The notes: generated by a model from the letters alone, not told the origin. Shown: positions 11,589-20,697, numbered from the stretch's first letter. The stretch: DNA of 61,757 nt from Actinomadura sp. KC345 (GCF_004348515.1 NZ_SMKH01000009.1:1-61757); one strand, 5' to 3'. Translations and numbers: made by a program.

Positions 11589-11602
11589 GCCCGGATCCGG
11601 GC
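11589..11602. terminator. Palindrome between convergent kinase and GtrA genes
   Basis: GCCCGGATCCGGGC is a perfect 14-base palindrome filling most of the 22-base gap between two convergent stops. It could terminate both transcripts; the possible loop is very tight. Confidence 0.35.
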
Positions 11603-11603
11603 T

Positions 11604-12239
11604 CTAGATCTCGGCGTAGTCCTCGGCGGCGCGGGAGCCGAGAGGGCGGCCGAGGCGCGCGGACGGGGCCTCGTGGCCGTTCGCCCGGTGGACGCCGGGC
11701 CCCTCCGTGGTCAAAGCGTCCGGGATGGGCGTGTCCTCGGCGGGCGTGTCCTCGGCCGGCGTGCCGGGCGCCTCCGGCAGCCCGGACGCGGGGTCGACGC
11801 GCGGCGCGCTCGCGGGCAGGAACACCCACTTCTTGTACGACCAGAAGCGGAACAGTGACGCCACGCCGGTACCGATGATCAGTGCGGCGTTGTAGGAGAG
11901 CGGGCCGGACAGCCCCAGCACGTAGTGCGTGAAGCCGATGAACAGCTCGGTGATCACGAGCCCGACGCCGTTCAGCGCGAAGAACAGCACGTATTCGCGG
12001 CCGAGCCCGGTGCGGTCGCGGTGCCGGAACGTCCAGTAGCGGTTGGCCAGGTACGAGAACGTCGTCGCGATCAGCGTGGCGACGCCGTTGGACGTCAGTG
12101 GCCCCACCCCCATGCCGGTGTGGAGGACGTTGCCGATCGCGAGCGTGATGACGAACGCGATCGCGCCCACGCTGCCGAACTTGGCGAGTTCGCGCACGAG
12201 ATGCTCGAACCGCCGGTGGAGATTGGCGACCAGGCTCAC
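11604..12239 (-). CDS. GtrA-family membrane protein
   Basis: GtrA/DPMS-type proteins have four membrane helices and are thought to move or hold polyprenyl-phosphate sugars for surface glycosylation. Helices follow LVRELAKFGSVGAIAFVI in sequence, with the family motifs NRYWTFRHR and FWSYKKWVF. The C-terminal ~70 residues are disordered and Pro/Glu-rich, with a short AEDTP repeat near 11730-11765. The start is uncertain: GTG 12239 (VSLVANLHRRFE) has GGAAGGA about 12 bases upstream, while GTG 12278 and ATG 12350 would add unconserved residues. It is divergent from purK. The specific sugar donor is unknown. Confidence 0.85.
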   Translation of the reverse strand: MSLVANLHRRFEHLVRELAKFGSVGAIAFVITLAIGNVLHTGMGVGPLTSNGVATLIATTFSYLANRYWTFRHRDRTGLGREYVLFFALNGVGLVITELFIGFTHYVLGLSGPLSYNAALIIGTGVASLFRFWSYKKWVFLPASAPRVDPASGLPEAPGTPAEDTPAEDTPIPDALTTEGPGVHRANGHEAPSARLGRPLGSRAAEDYAEI

Positions 12240-12462
12240 GAAGGGGAACCGTCCTTCCGGACTTCGGCTGTTCGCCACGACACGAGCGTGGCGGCTGTGG
12301 CGGGGGTATGACGAGAATAGACGCCCGTGGCCTCTGGGACGTCCGAACATGAACGTTTCACTTCGCCAGTGCGTTCCTTGCCCATTGTCCGATACCCCAC
12401 ACACGGGTACGACGCAGGGCGCGGATGACGGGTTCGCGCGGATCGCCCGATAGCCTTCTGAC

Positions 12463-13656
12463 GTGACAGAACGAGCGCAGCGCCGGGAGGCGCCCGTCGT
12501 CGGGATGGCGGGCGGTGGACAGCTGGCCCGGATGACGCAGCAGGCCGCGATCGGGCTCGGCGTGTCGCTCCGCGTGCTCGCCGGGGCGCCGGACGAGTCG
12601 GCGGCCAGGGTCGTCTCCGGCGTCCGGGTCGGCGACGACCGCTCCCTGGACGATCTGCTGGCGTTCGCCAAGGGCTGCGACGTCGTGACGTTCGACCACG
12701 AGCACGTCCCGGGTCCGCACATCCGGGAGCTTGAGGCTTCGGGTGTGCCGTGCCGTCCCGGATCCGCGGCCCTGGCCCACGCCCAGGACAAGCTCGTCAT
12801 GCGCGACCGGCTCAGCGCGATGGGCGTCCCGTGCCCCGCCTACGCGCATGTGCCGCCGTCCGCGCCCCTGGCGTTCCTGGAGGCGTTCGCCCGCGAGCAC
12901 GGCTGGCCCGTGGTCCTCAAGGCGACCCGCGGCGGCTATGACGGCAAGGGCGTCTGGATCGTCGGGGACCTCGACCGCGAGGCGCACGCCCTCGTCCAGC
13001 GGCTGCTGTCGGAGGGCGTCGACCTGATCGCCGAGCGGCACGTCCCGTTCCGGCGGGAGCTGGCGGCGCTCGTCGCGCGCTCCCCGCACGGGCAGGGGGC
13101 CGCGTACCCGATCGTGGAGACCGTCCAGGAGGGCGGCATCTGCACGGAGGTGATCTCACCGGCGCCCGGCCTGGACGAGGACACCGCGGCCGAGGCGCAG
13201 CGGCTCGCGCTGACCGTCGCGGGCGAACTCGGCGTCGTCGGCCTTCTCGCGGTCGAGCTGTTCGAGACCGATGACGGGCTGCTGGTGAACGAGCTGGCCA
13301 TGCGTCCCCACAACTCCGGGCACTGGACGATCGAGGGCGCCCGGACGTCGCAGTTCGAGCAGCACCTGCGTGCCGTCCTCGACCTGCCCCTCGGCTCCAC
13401 CGAACCCACCGCCCCGTACACGGTCATGGCCAACGTGCTCGGCGGCGACGACCCGGACGTCTACTCCCGCTACTTCCACGTGATGGCCCACGACCCGGGC
13501 GTCAAGGTGCACATGTACGGCAAGGAGTCGCGTCCGGGCCGCAAGATCGGCCATGTGACCGCGCTCGGCGACGACGTCGCGGAGACGCGCGAGCGCGCCC
13601 GCCATGCCGCCGGCTACCTGCGGTGGGGAACCGATATGAAGGAGCACAAAGAATGA
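12463..13656 (+). CDS. purK: 5-(carboxyamino)imidazole ribonucleotide synthase
   Basis: ATP-grasp enzyme that carboxylates AIR to N5-CAIR in purine synthesis. The N-terminal Rossmann-like segment ([11 protein letters not shown]) and ATP-grasp core ([33 protein letters not shown]) are intact. GTG 12463 is the start at the conserved N-terminus. The 397-residue length is normal. purE follows after 49 bases that include a GC hairpin (13669-13695). Confidence 0.96.
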   Translation: MTERAQRREAPVVGMAGGGQLARMTQQAAIGLGVSLRVLAGAPDESAARVVSGVRVGDDRSLDDLLAFAKGCDVVTFDHEHVPGPHIRELEASGVPCRPGSAALAHAQDKLVMRDRLSAMGVPCPAYAHVPPSAPLAFLEAFAREHGWPVVLKATRGGYDGKGVWIVGDLDREAHALVQRLLSEGVDLIAERHVPFRRELAALVARSPHGQGAAYPIVETVQEGGICTEVISPAPGLDEDTAAEAQRLALTVAGELGVVGLLAVELFETDDGLLVNELAMRPHNSGHWTIEGARTSQFEQHLRAVLDLPLGSTEPTAPYTVMANVLGGDDPDVYSRYFHVMAHDPGVKVHMYGKESRPGRKIGHVTALGDDVAETRERARHAAGYLRWGTDMKEHKE

Positions 13657-13668
13657 GCGAAGCGAACC

Positions 13669-13695
13669 GGGGGGTGTGGGGGGTCGTCCCCCCAC
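13669..13695 (+). repeat. GC-rich palindromic repeat, copy 1 (purK-purE gap)
   Basis: GGGGGG-T-GT-GGGGGG-TCGT-CCCCCC-AC. The stem GTGGGGGG/CCCCCCAC (13676-13683 with 13688-13695) has a TCGT loop. The same layout recurs at 41151-41177 with GT/AC replaced by CA/TG, a compensatory change. The hairpin ends immediately before the GGAGG of purE (13696-13700) and may affect its translation. Confidence 0.75.
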
Positions 13696-13705
13696 GGAGG
13701 CGCGC

Positions 13706-14200
13706 ATGAGCGAGCCGGTGGTCGGCGTGGTGATGGGCAGCGACTCGGACTGGCCGGTGATGGAGGGCGCCGCGCGGGCGCTCACCGAGTTCGGCGTCCC
13801 CTACGAGGCCGACGTCGTCTCCGCGCACCGGATGCCGCACGACATGATCAACTACGGGGAGACCGCGGCGGCCCGCGGGCTCAGCGTGATCATCGCGGGT
13901 GCGGGCGGGGCCGCGCATCTGCCGGGCATGCTGGCCTCGGTCACGCCGCTGCCGGTGATCGGGGTGCCCGTCCCGCTGAAGCACCTGGACGGGATGGACT
14001 CGCTGCTGTCGATCGTCCAGATGCCCGCCGGGGTGCCCGTCGCCACGGTCGCGGTCGGGGCCGCCCGCAACGCCGGGCTGCTGGCCGTCCGCATCCTGGC
14101 CGCGTCCGACGACGACCTCCGGGCCAAGATGAAGGTCTTCCAGCAGGACCTCTACGGTCAGGCCAAGGCGAAGGGCGCGCGGCTCCGCGAGAGCCTCTGA
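13706..14200 (+). CDS. purE: N5-carboxyaminoimidazole ribonucleotide mutase
   Basis: Class I PurE moves the carboxyl group of N5-CAIR to give CAIR. Motifs [15 protein letters not shown] (catalytic His) and [12 protein letters not shown] are present in 164 residues. ATG 13706 follows ACGGAGG by 5 bases; the longer open frame from 13676 reads through the palindrome and is not family-like. It is the partner of purK immediately upstream and converges with the next gene, with 7 bases between stops. Confidence 0.96.
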   Translation: MSEPVVGVVMGSDSDWPVMEGAARALTEFGVPYEADVVSAHRMPHDMINYGETAAARGLSVIIAGAGGAAHLPGMLASVTPLPVIGVPVPLKHLDGMDSLLSIVQMPAGVPVATVAVGAARNAGLLAVRILAASDDDLRAKMKVFQQDLYGQAKAKGARLRESL

Positions 14201-14207
14201 GGGGCCG

Positions 14208-14627
14208 TCAGCGCCGCAGGGCCCACTCGACCGCCGGGCAGCGGTCCATGACGACGTCGAGCCCGGCGTCCAGCGCGCGCCGGGCCGCCGCCTCGTCGAT
14301 CACCTGGAGCGGCAGCCAGACCGCCTTCGCGCCCGCCGCGATCGCCTCGTCCACCGCCTGCCCGGCGTGCTCGGCGCGCCGGTAGACGCCCACCACGTCC
14401 ACGGAGGACGCGTCCGGCACCTCGGCCAGGGACGCGTAGCCCTTCTCGCCGAGGACGTCCCGCGCCGCGGGATGGACGGGGATGATCCGCTTGCCGCGCT
14501 GCTGCATCAGCCTGGCCTGGTCGTAGACCTCGCGTGCCGGGTTGTCGCCGAGCCCGACGAACGCCCACGTCCTGGACTCGTTCAGCAGCCGGCGGATGAC
14601 GCCCTGATCGGCGAACACATCAGACAT
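14208..14627 (-). CDS. CoA-binding domain protein (YccU-like)
   Basis: Single-domain Rossmann protein of the CoA_binding_2 family; related to the N-terminal domain of succinyl-CoA synthetase alpha and ADP-forming acyl-CoA ligases, but with no catalytic partner. Motifs are TWAFVGLGDNPAREVY, RIIPVHPAARDVLG, VDVVGVYRRAEHAG and CPAVEW. ATG 14627 (MSDVFADQG) is preferred; GTG 14633 would add two residues. It has 139 residues, typical of the family. The cellular role is unknown. Confidence 0.9.
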   Translation of the reverse strand: MSDVFADQGVIRRLLNESRTWAFVGLGDNPAREVYDQARLMQQRGKRIIPVHPAARDVLGEKGYASLAEVPDASSVDVVGVYRRAEHAGQAVDEAIAAGAKAVWLPLQVIDEAAARRALDAGLDVVMDRCPAVEWALRR

Positions 14628-14667
14628 GCCCACGACAACAGCGCCTGCGGCCCGTTCCTTCCCCGGT

Positions 14668-16002
14668 TCAGGGGCGTCCGAGGGCCCGGTAGTTCCAGTC
14701 GGCCGCGCGCCAGCGCTCCGGGTCCAGGGCGTTGCGCCCGTCCACGATGTTGCGTTCGGCGACGGCCTCGCCGAGCGCGAGCGGGTCCATGTCCCGGAAC
14801 TCCGCCCACTCGGTCAGCAGCAGCACGACGTGGGCGCCGTGCGCCGCCGACATCGCCGACTCGCCGTACTCCAGCGAAGGCTGGGCGCGGCGGGCGTTGC
14901 GCATGGCCTGCGGGTCGTACACCGTCACCGCGGCGCCCTGCGCGCGTATGGACGCGGCCACGTCCAGCGCGGGGGAGTCGCGGACGTCGTCGGAGTTCGG
15001 CTTGAACGACGCGCCCAGCACCCCGACCGTCCGCCCGGCGAACGAGCCGCCGAGCATCTGCCGGGCGAGGTCCACCATCCGGATCCGCCGCCGGATGTTG
15101 ATCTCGTCGACCTCGCGCAGGAACGTCAGCGCCTGGTCGGCGCCCAGCTCCCCGGCGCGGGCCATGAACGCGCGGATGTCCTTCGGGAGGCAGCCGCCGC
15201 CGAAGCCGAGGCCGGGTCCGAGGAACTTGCCGCCGATCCGGTCGTCGTAGGACAGCGCCTCCGAGAGCTTGGTCACATCGGCGTGCGCCGCCTCGCAGAC
15301 CTCCGCCATCGCGTTGATGAAGGAGATCTTGGTGGCGAGGAACGCGTTCGCCGACACCTTGACCAGCTCGGCGGTCGGGTAGTCGCTGGTGATGAACGGG
15401 GTGCCGGCGGCGATCATCGTCCGGTAGATCTCCCGCAGCACCTTCTCCGCGTGCCCGGCCGCGCCCTGGTCGGCGGGCAGCCCGGCGACGATCCGGTCCG
15501 GGTGCAGGGTGTCCTGGACGGCGAAGCCCTCGCGCAGGAACTCGGGGTTCCACGCCAGCAGGGCGTCGTCGCCCACCGGCGCGAGCCGCGCCATCGTCTC
15601 GGCCAGCCGCGCGGCCGTCCCGACCGGCACGGTGGACTTGCCGACGACGAGGCACGGCCGGTGCAGCAGCGGTGCGAGCGTGACGATCGCGTCGTCCACG
15701 TAGGTGAGGTCGGCGGCGTACTCCCCGGACTTCTGCGGGGTGCCGACGCACAGGAAGTGCACCTCGCCGAACTCCGCGGCCTCCGTGTAGGACGAGGTGA
15801 AGCGCAGCCGCCCGCTCTCCAGCCCCCGGCGCAGCACGGGCTCCAGACCCGGCTCGAAGAACGGCAGGTCACCGGCCGAGAGCCGGGCGATCCGCTCCTC
15901 GTCCACGTCGAGACCGAGCACTTCGAAGCCGAGATCGGCCATGCAGGCCGCGTGGGTGGCGCCGAGATAACCCGTTCCGATGACCGTCAGCCGGTTGGAC
16001 AA
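14668..16002 (-). CDS. UDP-glucose 6-dehydrogenase family protein
   Basis: NAD-dependent oxidation of a UDP-hexose to the uronic acid, feeding surface polysaccharide. N-terminal NAD-binding GTGYLGATHA, central dimerisation helix, catalytic C271 (FGGGCLPKD) and C-terminal UDP-binding domain are present in 444 residues. TTG 16002 is taken as the start because GAGGAG lies about 6 bases upstream and the protein begins at the conserved strand (SNRLTVIGTGYLG). The GGGCLPKD form is of the UDP-glucose dehydrogenase type, unlike the GGHCIP form at 37390. The exact substrate is inferred. Confidence 0.92.
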   Translation of the reverse strand: MSNRLTVIGTGYLGATHAACMADLGFEVLGLDVDEERIARLSAGDLPFFEPGLEPVLRRGLESGRLRFTSSYTEAAEFGEVHFLCVGTPQKSGEYAADLTYVDDAIVTLAPLLHRPCLVVGKSTVPVGTAARLAETMARLAPVGDDALLAWNPEFLREGFAVQDTLHPDRIVAGLPADQGAAGHAEKVLREIYRTMIAAGTPFITSDYPTAELVKVSANAFLATKISFINAMAEVCEAAHADVTKLSEALSYDDRIGGKFLGPGLGFGGGCLPKDIRAFMARAGELGADQALTFLREVDEINIRRRIRMVDLARQMLGGSFAGRTVGVLGASFKPNSDDVRDSPALDVAASIRAQGAAVTVYDPQAMRNARRAQPSLEYGESAMSAAHGAHVVLLLTEWAEFRDMDPLALGEAVAERNIVDGRNALDPERWRAADWNYRALGRP

Positions 16003-16210
16003 GGCCCGCTCCTCTCGCTCCGCTCTCGCCGACTCGCGGCCTCTACTCCAAGGTGCCCGCAAGGGGCCGCTCCGTACGCCGGCCGCCTTGCAGTACCGGC
16101 CGGTAGTTTCCGGGTCGCGTGATGCACGGTCCCGAATCGTACGGGGAGGCGGGTGCGGATGGGGCGCCGGAGGCGATCGCGATCGCGGAAGGGCCGTTCC
16201 GTGACCCGGC

Positions 16211-16240
16211 CTGGGGACGGGCGGCGGCGCCCGTCCCCAG
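16211..16240 (-). terminator. Terminator after the secreted Ala/Pro-rich protein gene
   Basis: A perfect 12-bp stem CTGGGGACGGGC/GCCCGTCCCCAG encloses GGCGGC. It lies 10 bases beyond the stop of the gene ending at 16250. A long GC stem without a T-tract is usual for actinobacterial terminators. Confidence 0.65.
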
Positions 16241-16249
16241 CGGCCTCGG

Positions 16250-16768
16250 TCAGCTGTGGGAGATCTCGAGCATCAGCTTGCCGTCCGCGCCCCTGTGCGG
16301 GTGGAGGGTGAGCCCGTTGAAGTTCGCGGTCGTGTGGTGGCCGTCCGTCGGCATGCTGGTGACGGCCCGCGACTTCCCGTTGCGGACGGTGAAGGTCACG
16401 CGCGTGCCCTTGAGCTCGACGCCGATCGACTCCGCCCCGTGGCCCTTGTCGAGGGTGATCGTCTGGCCGTCCTTGATCTCGATCTTGCAGTCCGCGTCGC
16501 GGCACTCCTCCAGCGCGGCGTCCGCCTTCACGTCCTCGTCCTGCGCGGCGGGCTCCTTGCCGGGCGCGGCCGTGCCGGACGGCGAGGCGGGCGTCGAGGC
16601 CGGCGACGAGGGCGACGCGGCCGCCGGGGGCGACTCCGCGGGCGCCAGGGCGGACGGCTCCGGCGCCGGCGGTGGCGCGGCGGGTGCGGCGTTCGCGGCG
16701 GTGATGCCGCCGGCGAGGGCGAGCGCGGAGGCGGCCGTGGCGAGCAGGGCGAGGATCCTTGTCGACAT
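16250..16768 (-). CDS. Secreted Ala/Pro-rich protein of unknown function
   Basis: The 172 residues begin with a clear signal peptide (MSTRILALLATAASALALAGG, cleavage near ANA-AP). A disordered Ala/Pro/Ser stretch (about 28-75) follows, then a ~95-residue C-terminal part with one Cys pair (EECRDADCKIEI) and a beta-rich pattern (GVELKGTRVTFTVRNGKSRAV, GKLMLEISHS). ATG 16768 has CAGGAG 8 bases upstream; an earlier in-frame GTG at 16819 would bury the signal peptide. I do not recognise the C-terminal domain. It is followed by a strong terminator. Confidence 0.75.
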   Translation of the reverse strand: MSTRILALLATAASALALAGGITAANAAPAAPPPAPEPSALAPAESPPAAASPSSPASTPASPSGTAAPGKEPAAQDEDVKADAALEECRDADCKIEIKDGQTITLDKGHGAESIGVELKGTRVTFTVRNGKSRAVTSMPTDGHHTTANFNGLTLHPHRGADGKLMLEISHS

Positions 16769-16842
16769 CCTGTGAACTCCTGATGAGTGACTACTCTCGG
16801 TCACCCTGTTGTTACCCACAGCATTCGATCAAGAACGTGGTG

Positions 16843-17649
16843 TCACCCGGAAGGGCGCTCGTCGACGAGGAGCGTCTGCCACGCCCGGCCGAAAACGCCG
16901 GACGCGTCGGCGAGCGACGCCTCGCACAGGGCGCTGCCGCCGGGGCTCGCGTCCAGGGACGCGGCCATGCACAGCCACGCGCCGGCCGGGTCGCGGTGCA
17001 GCGCGACGGTCAGGTCCGTGTTGATGATCAGCCACTTGGACAGATCGAGCTGGCTTCCGATGCCGGACGCGCTGTCCGCCAGCGTCAGGGCGCGCACCAG
17101 CGGAGTGTCGGACTCGCCGGGAACCAGCGGGATCCGGGGCCGTGCCCAGGTGGTGCCGGGGCCCGGCTCACCGAAGGTGCCGTGGACGATCCGCCACTCC
17201 ATCGCGGACAGGTAGCCGCCGACGTGGACGCCCGGCCAGTCCGGGAACCGCGGGGTCGTCCCGGGCAGGGGCGGTGGAGCCGGAGCGTGGACGACGGGCT
17301 CCAGGTGGGGCGGGGCCTCCATGATCCGCCAGGCGGTGGCGCGGACGACGGTGCGGCCCTCGTGGGTCATCTCCGCTTCGAGAAGCGTGATCCGCCTGCC
17401 GGGACGGACGACGCGGACGGAGATGTCCAGCACCGCCACCGGGACGGGGCCCAGCAGCTCGACCGTGACCCGCGCGATCCGGGTCCCCGGGACGGGGCCG
17501 TGCCGCTCGAAGGCCCGTCCGATCAGGCCCGAGACGGGGCCGCCGTGCTGGAAGCCCGGCGACCAGGGTCCGGCGGTGGCGGGCGTGGCGGCGAACCGCC
17601 CGTCGCCGAGCGGCTCGTAGAAACTCCCGGCGGCAGCGCCCTCGGTCAT
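16843..17649 (-). CDS. Acyl-CoA thioesterase-like protein (double hotdog)
   Basis: 268 residues resembling the thioesterase-like/TesB superfamily, which hydrolyses acyl-CoA. The N-terminal hotdog includes WSPGFQHGGPVSGLIGRAFE and RVTVELLGPVP; the C-terminal hotdog includes WLIINTDLTVALHRDPAGAWLCM and DASGVFGRAWQTLLVDE. The C-terminal active-site region is conserved. ATG 17649 follows GGAG at a short distance. Upstream sits a duplicated palindrome (17661-17706) that very probably controls it. The substrate is unknown. The gene stands alone on its transcript. Confidence 0.85.
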   Translation of the reverse strand: MTEGAAAGSFYEPLGDGRFAATPATAGPWSPGFQHGGPVSGLIGRAFERHGPVPGTRIARVTVELLGPVPVAVLDISVRVVRPGRRITLLEAEMTHEGRTVVRATAWRIMEAPPHLEPVVHAPAPPPLPGTTPRFPDWPGVHVGGYLSAMEWRIVHGTFGEPGPGTTWARPRIPLVPGESDTPLVRALTLADSASGIGSQLDLSKWLIINTDLTVALHRDPAGAWLCMAASLDASPGGSALCEASLADASGVFGRAWQTLLVDERPSG

Positions 17650-17660
17650 GGGACTCTCCT

Positions 17661-17706
17661 CCTGGCTAGAACAAAATTCTAGGGCTAGAACAAAATTCTA
17701 GCCAGG
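17661..17706. promoter_or_regulatory. Duplicated palindromic operator before the thioesterase gene
   Basis: CTAGAACAAAATTCTAG occurs twice in direct order (17666-17682 and 17685-17701). The pair is itself bounded by an 11-bp inverted repeat (CCTGGCTAGAA / TTCTAGCCAGG). It is strikingly AT-rich for this genome and lies 12-57 bases upstream of the thioesterase start. The half-site TAGAAC resembles TetR-family lipid-metabolism operators. No regulator gene is adjacent. Confidence 0.75.
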
Positions 17707-17709
17707 GAG

Positions 17710-19377
17710 TCAACCGCAGAGCTTCTGGGTGGCGCTGTCGGTCTCCAGGCCCGTGGACGGCGACGGGCTCGGCGAGGCGGTCGTGACCTCGACCTTCTTC
17801 ACGCCGTCCCAGTTCGCGCCGACCATGACCTGCACGCCCGTCCCGAGGGAGTTCACCTTCTTGAGCTTGGCGCCCGGGATCGCGGCGGCCAGGGTCTTCG
17901 CGGAGTCCTCGCGGTCGGGCCCGTACCGGACCTGCGTCTTCTGGAGGCCCCGGCGCGCCACGCCAGGGGGGACGGTGACGTCGAAGCCGATGTCCTCCAG
18001 TTGCCCGCCCGCCTTCGTCGCGAGACCGGGTGTGCCGATCGCGTTCAGGACGCGGACGGAGATGTCCTCCGGCGGCACCGTCAGCTCGTTCTCGGGCTTC
18101 TGGCTCGGCGTCGCGCTCGGCTTCTTGGCCGGCTCCGCGAGCGGCTGGTCCCGCCGGATCTTGGTGAACAGGTCCTGGGCCTTGCCCCGGTCCCACCGGA
18201 CGGTCGACTGGGGTGCCGTGGCGTTCCACAGGACGGACTGGTGGTCGGGGTCGGCGAGGGGGATCTTCGCGAACGTCATGTCGTCGGTCGACAGGTTCTT
18301 CATCTGGTCGGCCAGCTCGGGCAGGTCGTCGGCGAGTTCGTCGTCGACCCGCACCGACTTCAGCGCCGCGTTCAGGAACTTCGTCGACTTAACCGGGTCG
18401 CCGAGCGTCTTGGTCGACAGCGCCTGCTTCAGCATCGCCGCCATGAACTGCTGCTGCCGGTCGATGCGCCCGAGGTCGCTGCCGCCCGTCAGCGTGTAGC
18501 GGGCGCGGGCGAACGCCAGCGCCTTCATCCCGTCGACGTGCGAGGTGCCCGCCGGGAGCTTCAGCCCGCTCTTGACGTCGTCGATCGGCTGCTCGGTGCA
18601 CACGTCCACGCCGCCGAGCGCGTCCACCATGTGCACGAACCCGTAGAAGTTCACCTCGACGTAGTGGTCGATCGACAGGCCCGTCGCCTTCTTGACGGTG
18701 CTGACCGCGAGGTCGGGCCCGCCGAACTGGTACGCCCAGGTCAGCTTCCCCGGACGGGACGGTACCTTCGCCCCCTTCTCCCCCTCCGAGCCGTTCGACT
18801 CGTGCGACGGGATCGTGACGAGGGAGTCGCGGGGCAGGTTCACGATCGACACGCGCTTGTGGTCGCGGGAGATGTGCAGGAGCAGCATGGTGTCGGACCG
18901 CTCGCCCTCGTGGTGCCCGAGCTTGGCCGCCTTCTGCTGCGCCTTCGTCAGCCCGTCGCGGCGGTCGACCCCCGCGACGAGGATCGTCATCTCGCCCTCC
19001 GAGTCGCCGTCGCCGAGGCCGCCGACCGACACCTTGTCGATCACGCCGGTCACGTAGTTCTGGAACGCCCAGGCGCCGCCCGAGGTGAGCAGCACGAACG
19101 CCGACATCGTCGCGGTCACCGTCAGGAACCGCTTCTGCCGCCGCGCGCTCACCGCGGCCCGCGGGCTCAGCCCCCGGCCGGGCCGGCGCGGGCCGCGCGG
19201 GCTCTCCACCGGCACCCGCGGCGCGGGCATCCCGTCGATGGTCACGCCCTCGATGTCGCCGTCGTCACCGTCGCCCGCCGCCGCGTGGGAGCCCGGACGC
19301 GGCCGGAAGTAGCGCTCCAGCGGATCGGCCCCCGGCGAGCCGGCGTCGCCGCGACCTGAGTCGTGCCCGTCTGTCAT
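17710..19377 (-). CDS. LCP (LytR-CpsA-Psr) family ligase with LytR_C domain
   Basis: LCP enzymes transfer undecaprenyl-linked glycopolymers onto peptidoglycan at the outer face of the membrane. A ~83-residue cytoplasmic disordered tail precedes one TM helix (about 84-107). The LCP domain (130-390) shows ERSDTMLLLHIS, VNLPRDSLV (R183, D184), ARARYTLTGGSDLGRIDRQQQF; a LytR_C domain follows (SVRVLNAIGTPGLA). ATG 19377 has GGGAGG upstream. The open frame extends ~650 codons further upstream through the opposite-strand GT gene, which is not coding. Divergent from that GT2 over 237 bases. Confidence 0.92.
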   Translation of the reverse strand: MTDGHDSGRGDAGSPGADPLERYFRPRPGSHAAAGDGDDGDIEGVTIDGMPAPRVPVESPRGPRRPGRGLSPRAAVSARRQKRFLTVTATMSAFVLLTSGGAWAFQNYVTGVIDKVSVGGLGDGDSEGEMTILVAGVDRRDGLTKAQQKAAKLGHHEGERSDTMLLLHISRDHKRVSIVNLPRDSLVTIPSHESNGSEGEKGAKVPSRPGKLTWAYQFGGPDLAVSTVKKATGLSIDHYVEVNFYGFVHMVDALGGVDVCTEQPIDDVKSGLKLPAGTSHVDGMKALAFARARYTLTGGSDLGRIDRQQQFMAAMLKQALSTKTLGDPVKSTKFLNAALKSVRVDDELADDLPELADQMKNLSTDDMTFAKIPLADPDHQSVLWNATAPQSTVRWDRGKAQDLFTKIRRDQPLAEPAKKPSATPSQKPENELTVPPEDISVRVLNAIGTPGLATKAGGQLEDIGFDVTVPPGVARRGLQKTQVRYGPDREDSAKTLAAAIPGAKLKKVNSLGTGVQVMVGANWDGVKKVEVTTASPSPSPSTGLETDSATQKLCG

Positions 19378-19614
19378 TGCGGCCGCCGCCTCCCGATGTC
19401 CTCGTTCCGACGCGAGTCGACACCACTCTAAAGTGGGGGACACCCGTCCGTCGGCTACCTGGACCTCGTGTCCTTGGAGTAACGTGGCGCCGGTCTCGAC
19501 CACACCCCGGCGGCCCGCACGCGAACTGGGTGGCGTGGGCTGCGTCAGACGAGCGAGCAAGAGAGGAATGGGGCGCTCATTCCGGTCCCCGGGCCGGGGC
19601 GCCCACGAGCCCAC
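19378..19614. promoter_or_regulatory. Divergent promoter region, LCP / GT2
   Basis: This 237-base gap separates divergent LCP and glycosyltransferase starts, so it must hold promoters in both directions. I see no clear -35/-10 pair, palindrome or riboswitch-like fold in it. Confidence 0.4.
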
Positions 19615-20697
19615 ATGAATCCGTCTCCCCATTTCCAGCGCGTCACGAACCAGGAAACCCAGTACGCCGTGAAGCCCCGTTCCGACTCCGGTGAACGCAC
19701 CTGGCCCGCCGTCTCGGTGGTGATGCCGGTCCTCAACGAGCAGCGCCATCTGACCGAGGCCGTGCGCGGCATCCTGTCCCAGGACTATCCCGGCGAGCTC
19801 GAACTCGTGCTCGCCGTCGGGCCGTGCCGCGACCGCACCGAAGAGATCGCCCAGCGCCTCACCGCCGAGGACCCGCGCGTCCTGATGGTCGCCAACCCGA
19901 CGGGACGCACCCCGCAGGGCCTCAACATCGCGATCAAGGCGTCGCAGTACTCGATCATCGTCCGGGTGGACGGGCACTCGCTGCTGCCGGCGGACTACGT
20001 CCGCGCCGCCGTCGAGACGATGGAGGAGACCGGCGCCGACAACGTCGGCGGGATCATGGCGGCCGAGGGCGTCACCCCGTTCGAGAAGGCCGTGGCGCGG
20101 GCGATGACGTCCAAGCTCGGCGTCGGCAACGCCCGCTTCCACACCGGCGGCGAGGCGGGCGAGGTCGAGACCGTCTACCTCGGGACGTTCCGGCGCAGCG
20201 CGCTCGACCGCGTCGGCGGCTACGACGAGACGTTCGTCCGCGCCCAGGACTGGGAGATGAACCACCGCATCCGCGAGACCGGCGGCCGGATCTTCTTCAC
20301 CCCGCGGATGCGGGTCACCTACCGCCCGCGCCCCAACCTGCGGGCCCTCGCGAAGCAGTACTTCCACACCGGCCGCTGGCGCCGCGTCGTCGGGCGCGAG
20401 CACCAGGGCACCCTCAACCTGCGCTACCTCGCGCCGCCGATCGCCGTCGTCGCGATCACCGCGGGCACGGTCGCCGGGCTGTTCGGGTTCTGGCCCGGCT
20501 GGCTGCTGCCCGGCGGGTACGCGGCCGCGATGGTCGCGGGCGCCGCCGTGGAGGGACGGGGGCTGCCCCTGTCCGCCTGGCTGCGGCTCCCGCTCGTCTT
20601 CGCCACCATGCACCTGACCTGGGGCGTCGGCTTCCTGACCAGCCCCCCGCGGCTCGGCCAGCCGACACCGGTCAAACCCGGCCAATCCGTCCACTAG
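19615..20697 (+). CDS. Family 2 glycosyltransferase, membrane-associated (ExoA/succinoglycan-like)
   Basis: GT-A fold enzyme (residues 30-260) with WPAVSVVMPVLNEQRHL, VANPTGRTPQGLN, the metal-site strand IVRVDGHSLLP and the acceptor motif AQDWEMNHRIRETGG. C-terminal residues about 275-345 form two or three hydrophobic helices, as in ExoA-like enzymes that add sugars to lipid-linked polysaccharide precursors at the inner membrane. ATG 19615 is the first start. It faces away from the LCP gene, suggesting a joint role in a surface glycan. A weak hairpin (GGGCGG/CCGCCC, 20760-20778) follows. Confidence 0.9.
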   Translation: MNPSPHFQRVTNQETQYAVKPRSDSGERTWPAVSVVMPVLNEQRHLTEAVRGILSQDYPGELELVLAVGPCRDRTEEIAQRLTAEDPRVLMVANPTGRTPQGLNIAIKASQYSIIVRVDGHSLLPADYVRAAVETMEETGADNVGGIMAAEGVTPFEKAVARAMTSKLGVGNARFHTGGEAGEVETVYLGTFRRSALDRVGGYDETFVRAQDWEMNHRIRETGGRIFFTPRMRVTYRPRPNLRALAKQYFHTGRWRRVVGREHQGTLNLRYLAPPIAVVAITAGTVAGLFGFWPGWLLPGGYAAAMVAGAAVEGRGLPLSAWLRLPLVFATMHLTWGVGFLTSPPRLGQPTPVKPGQSVH

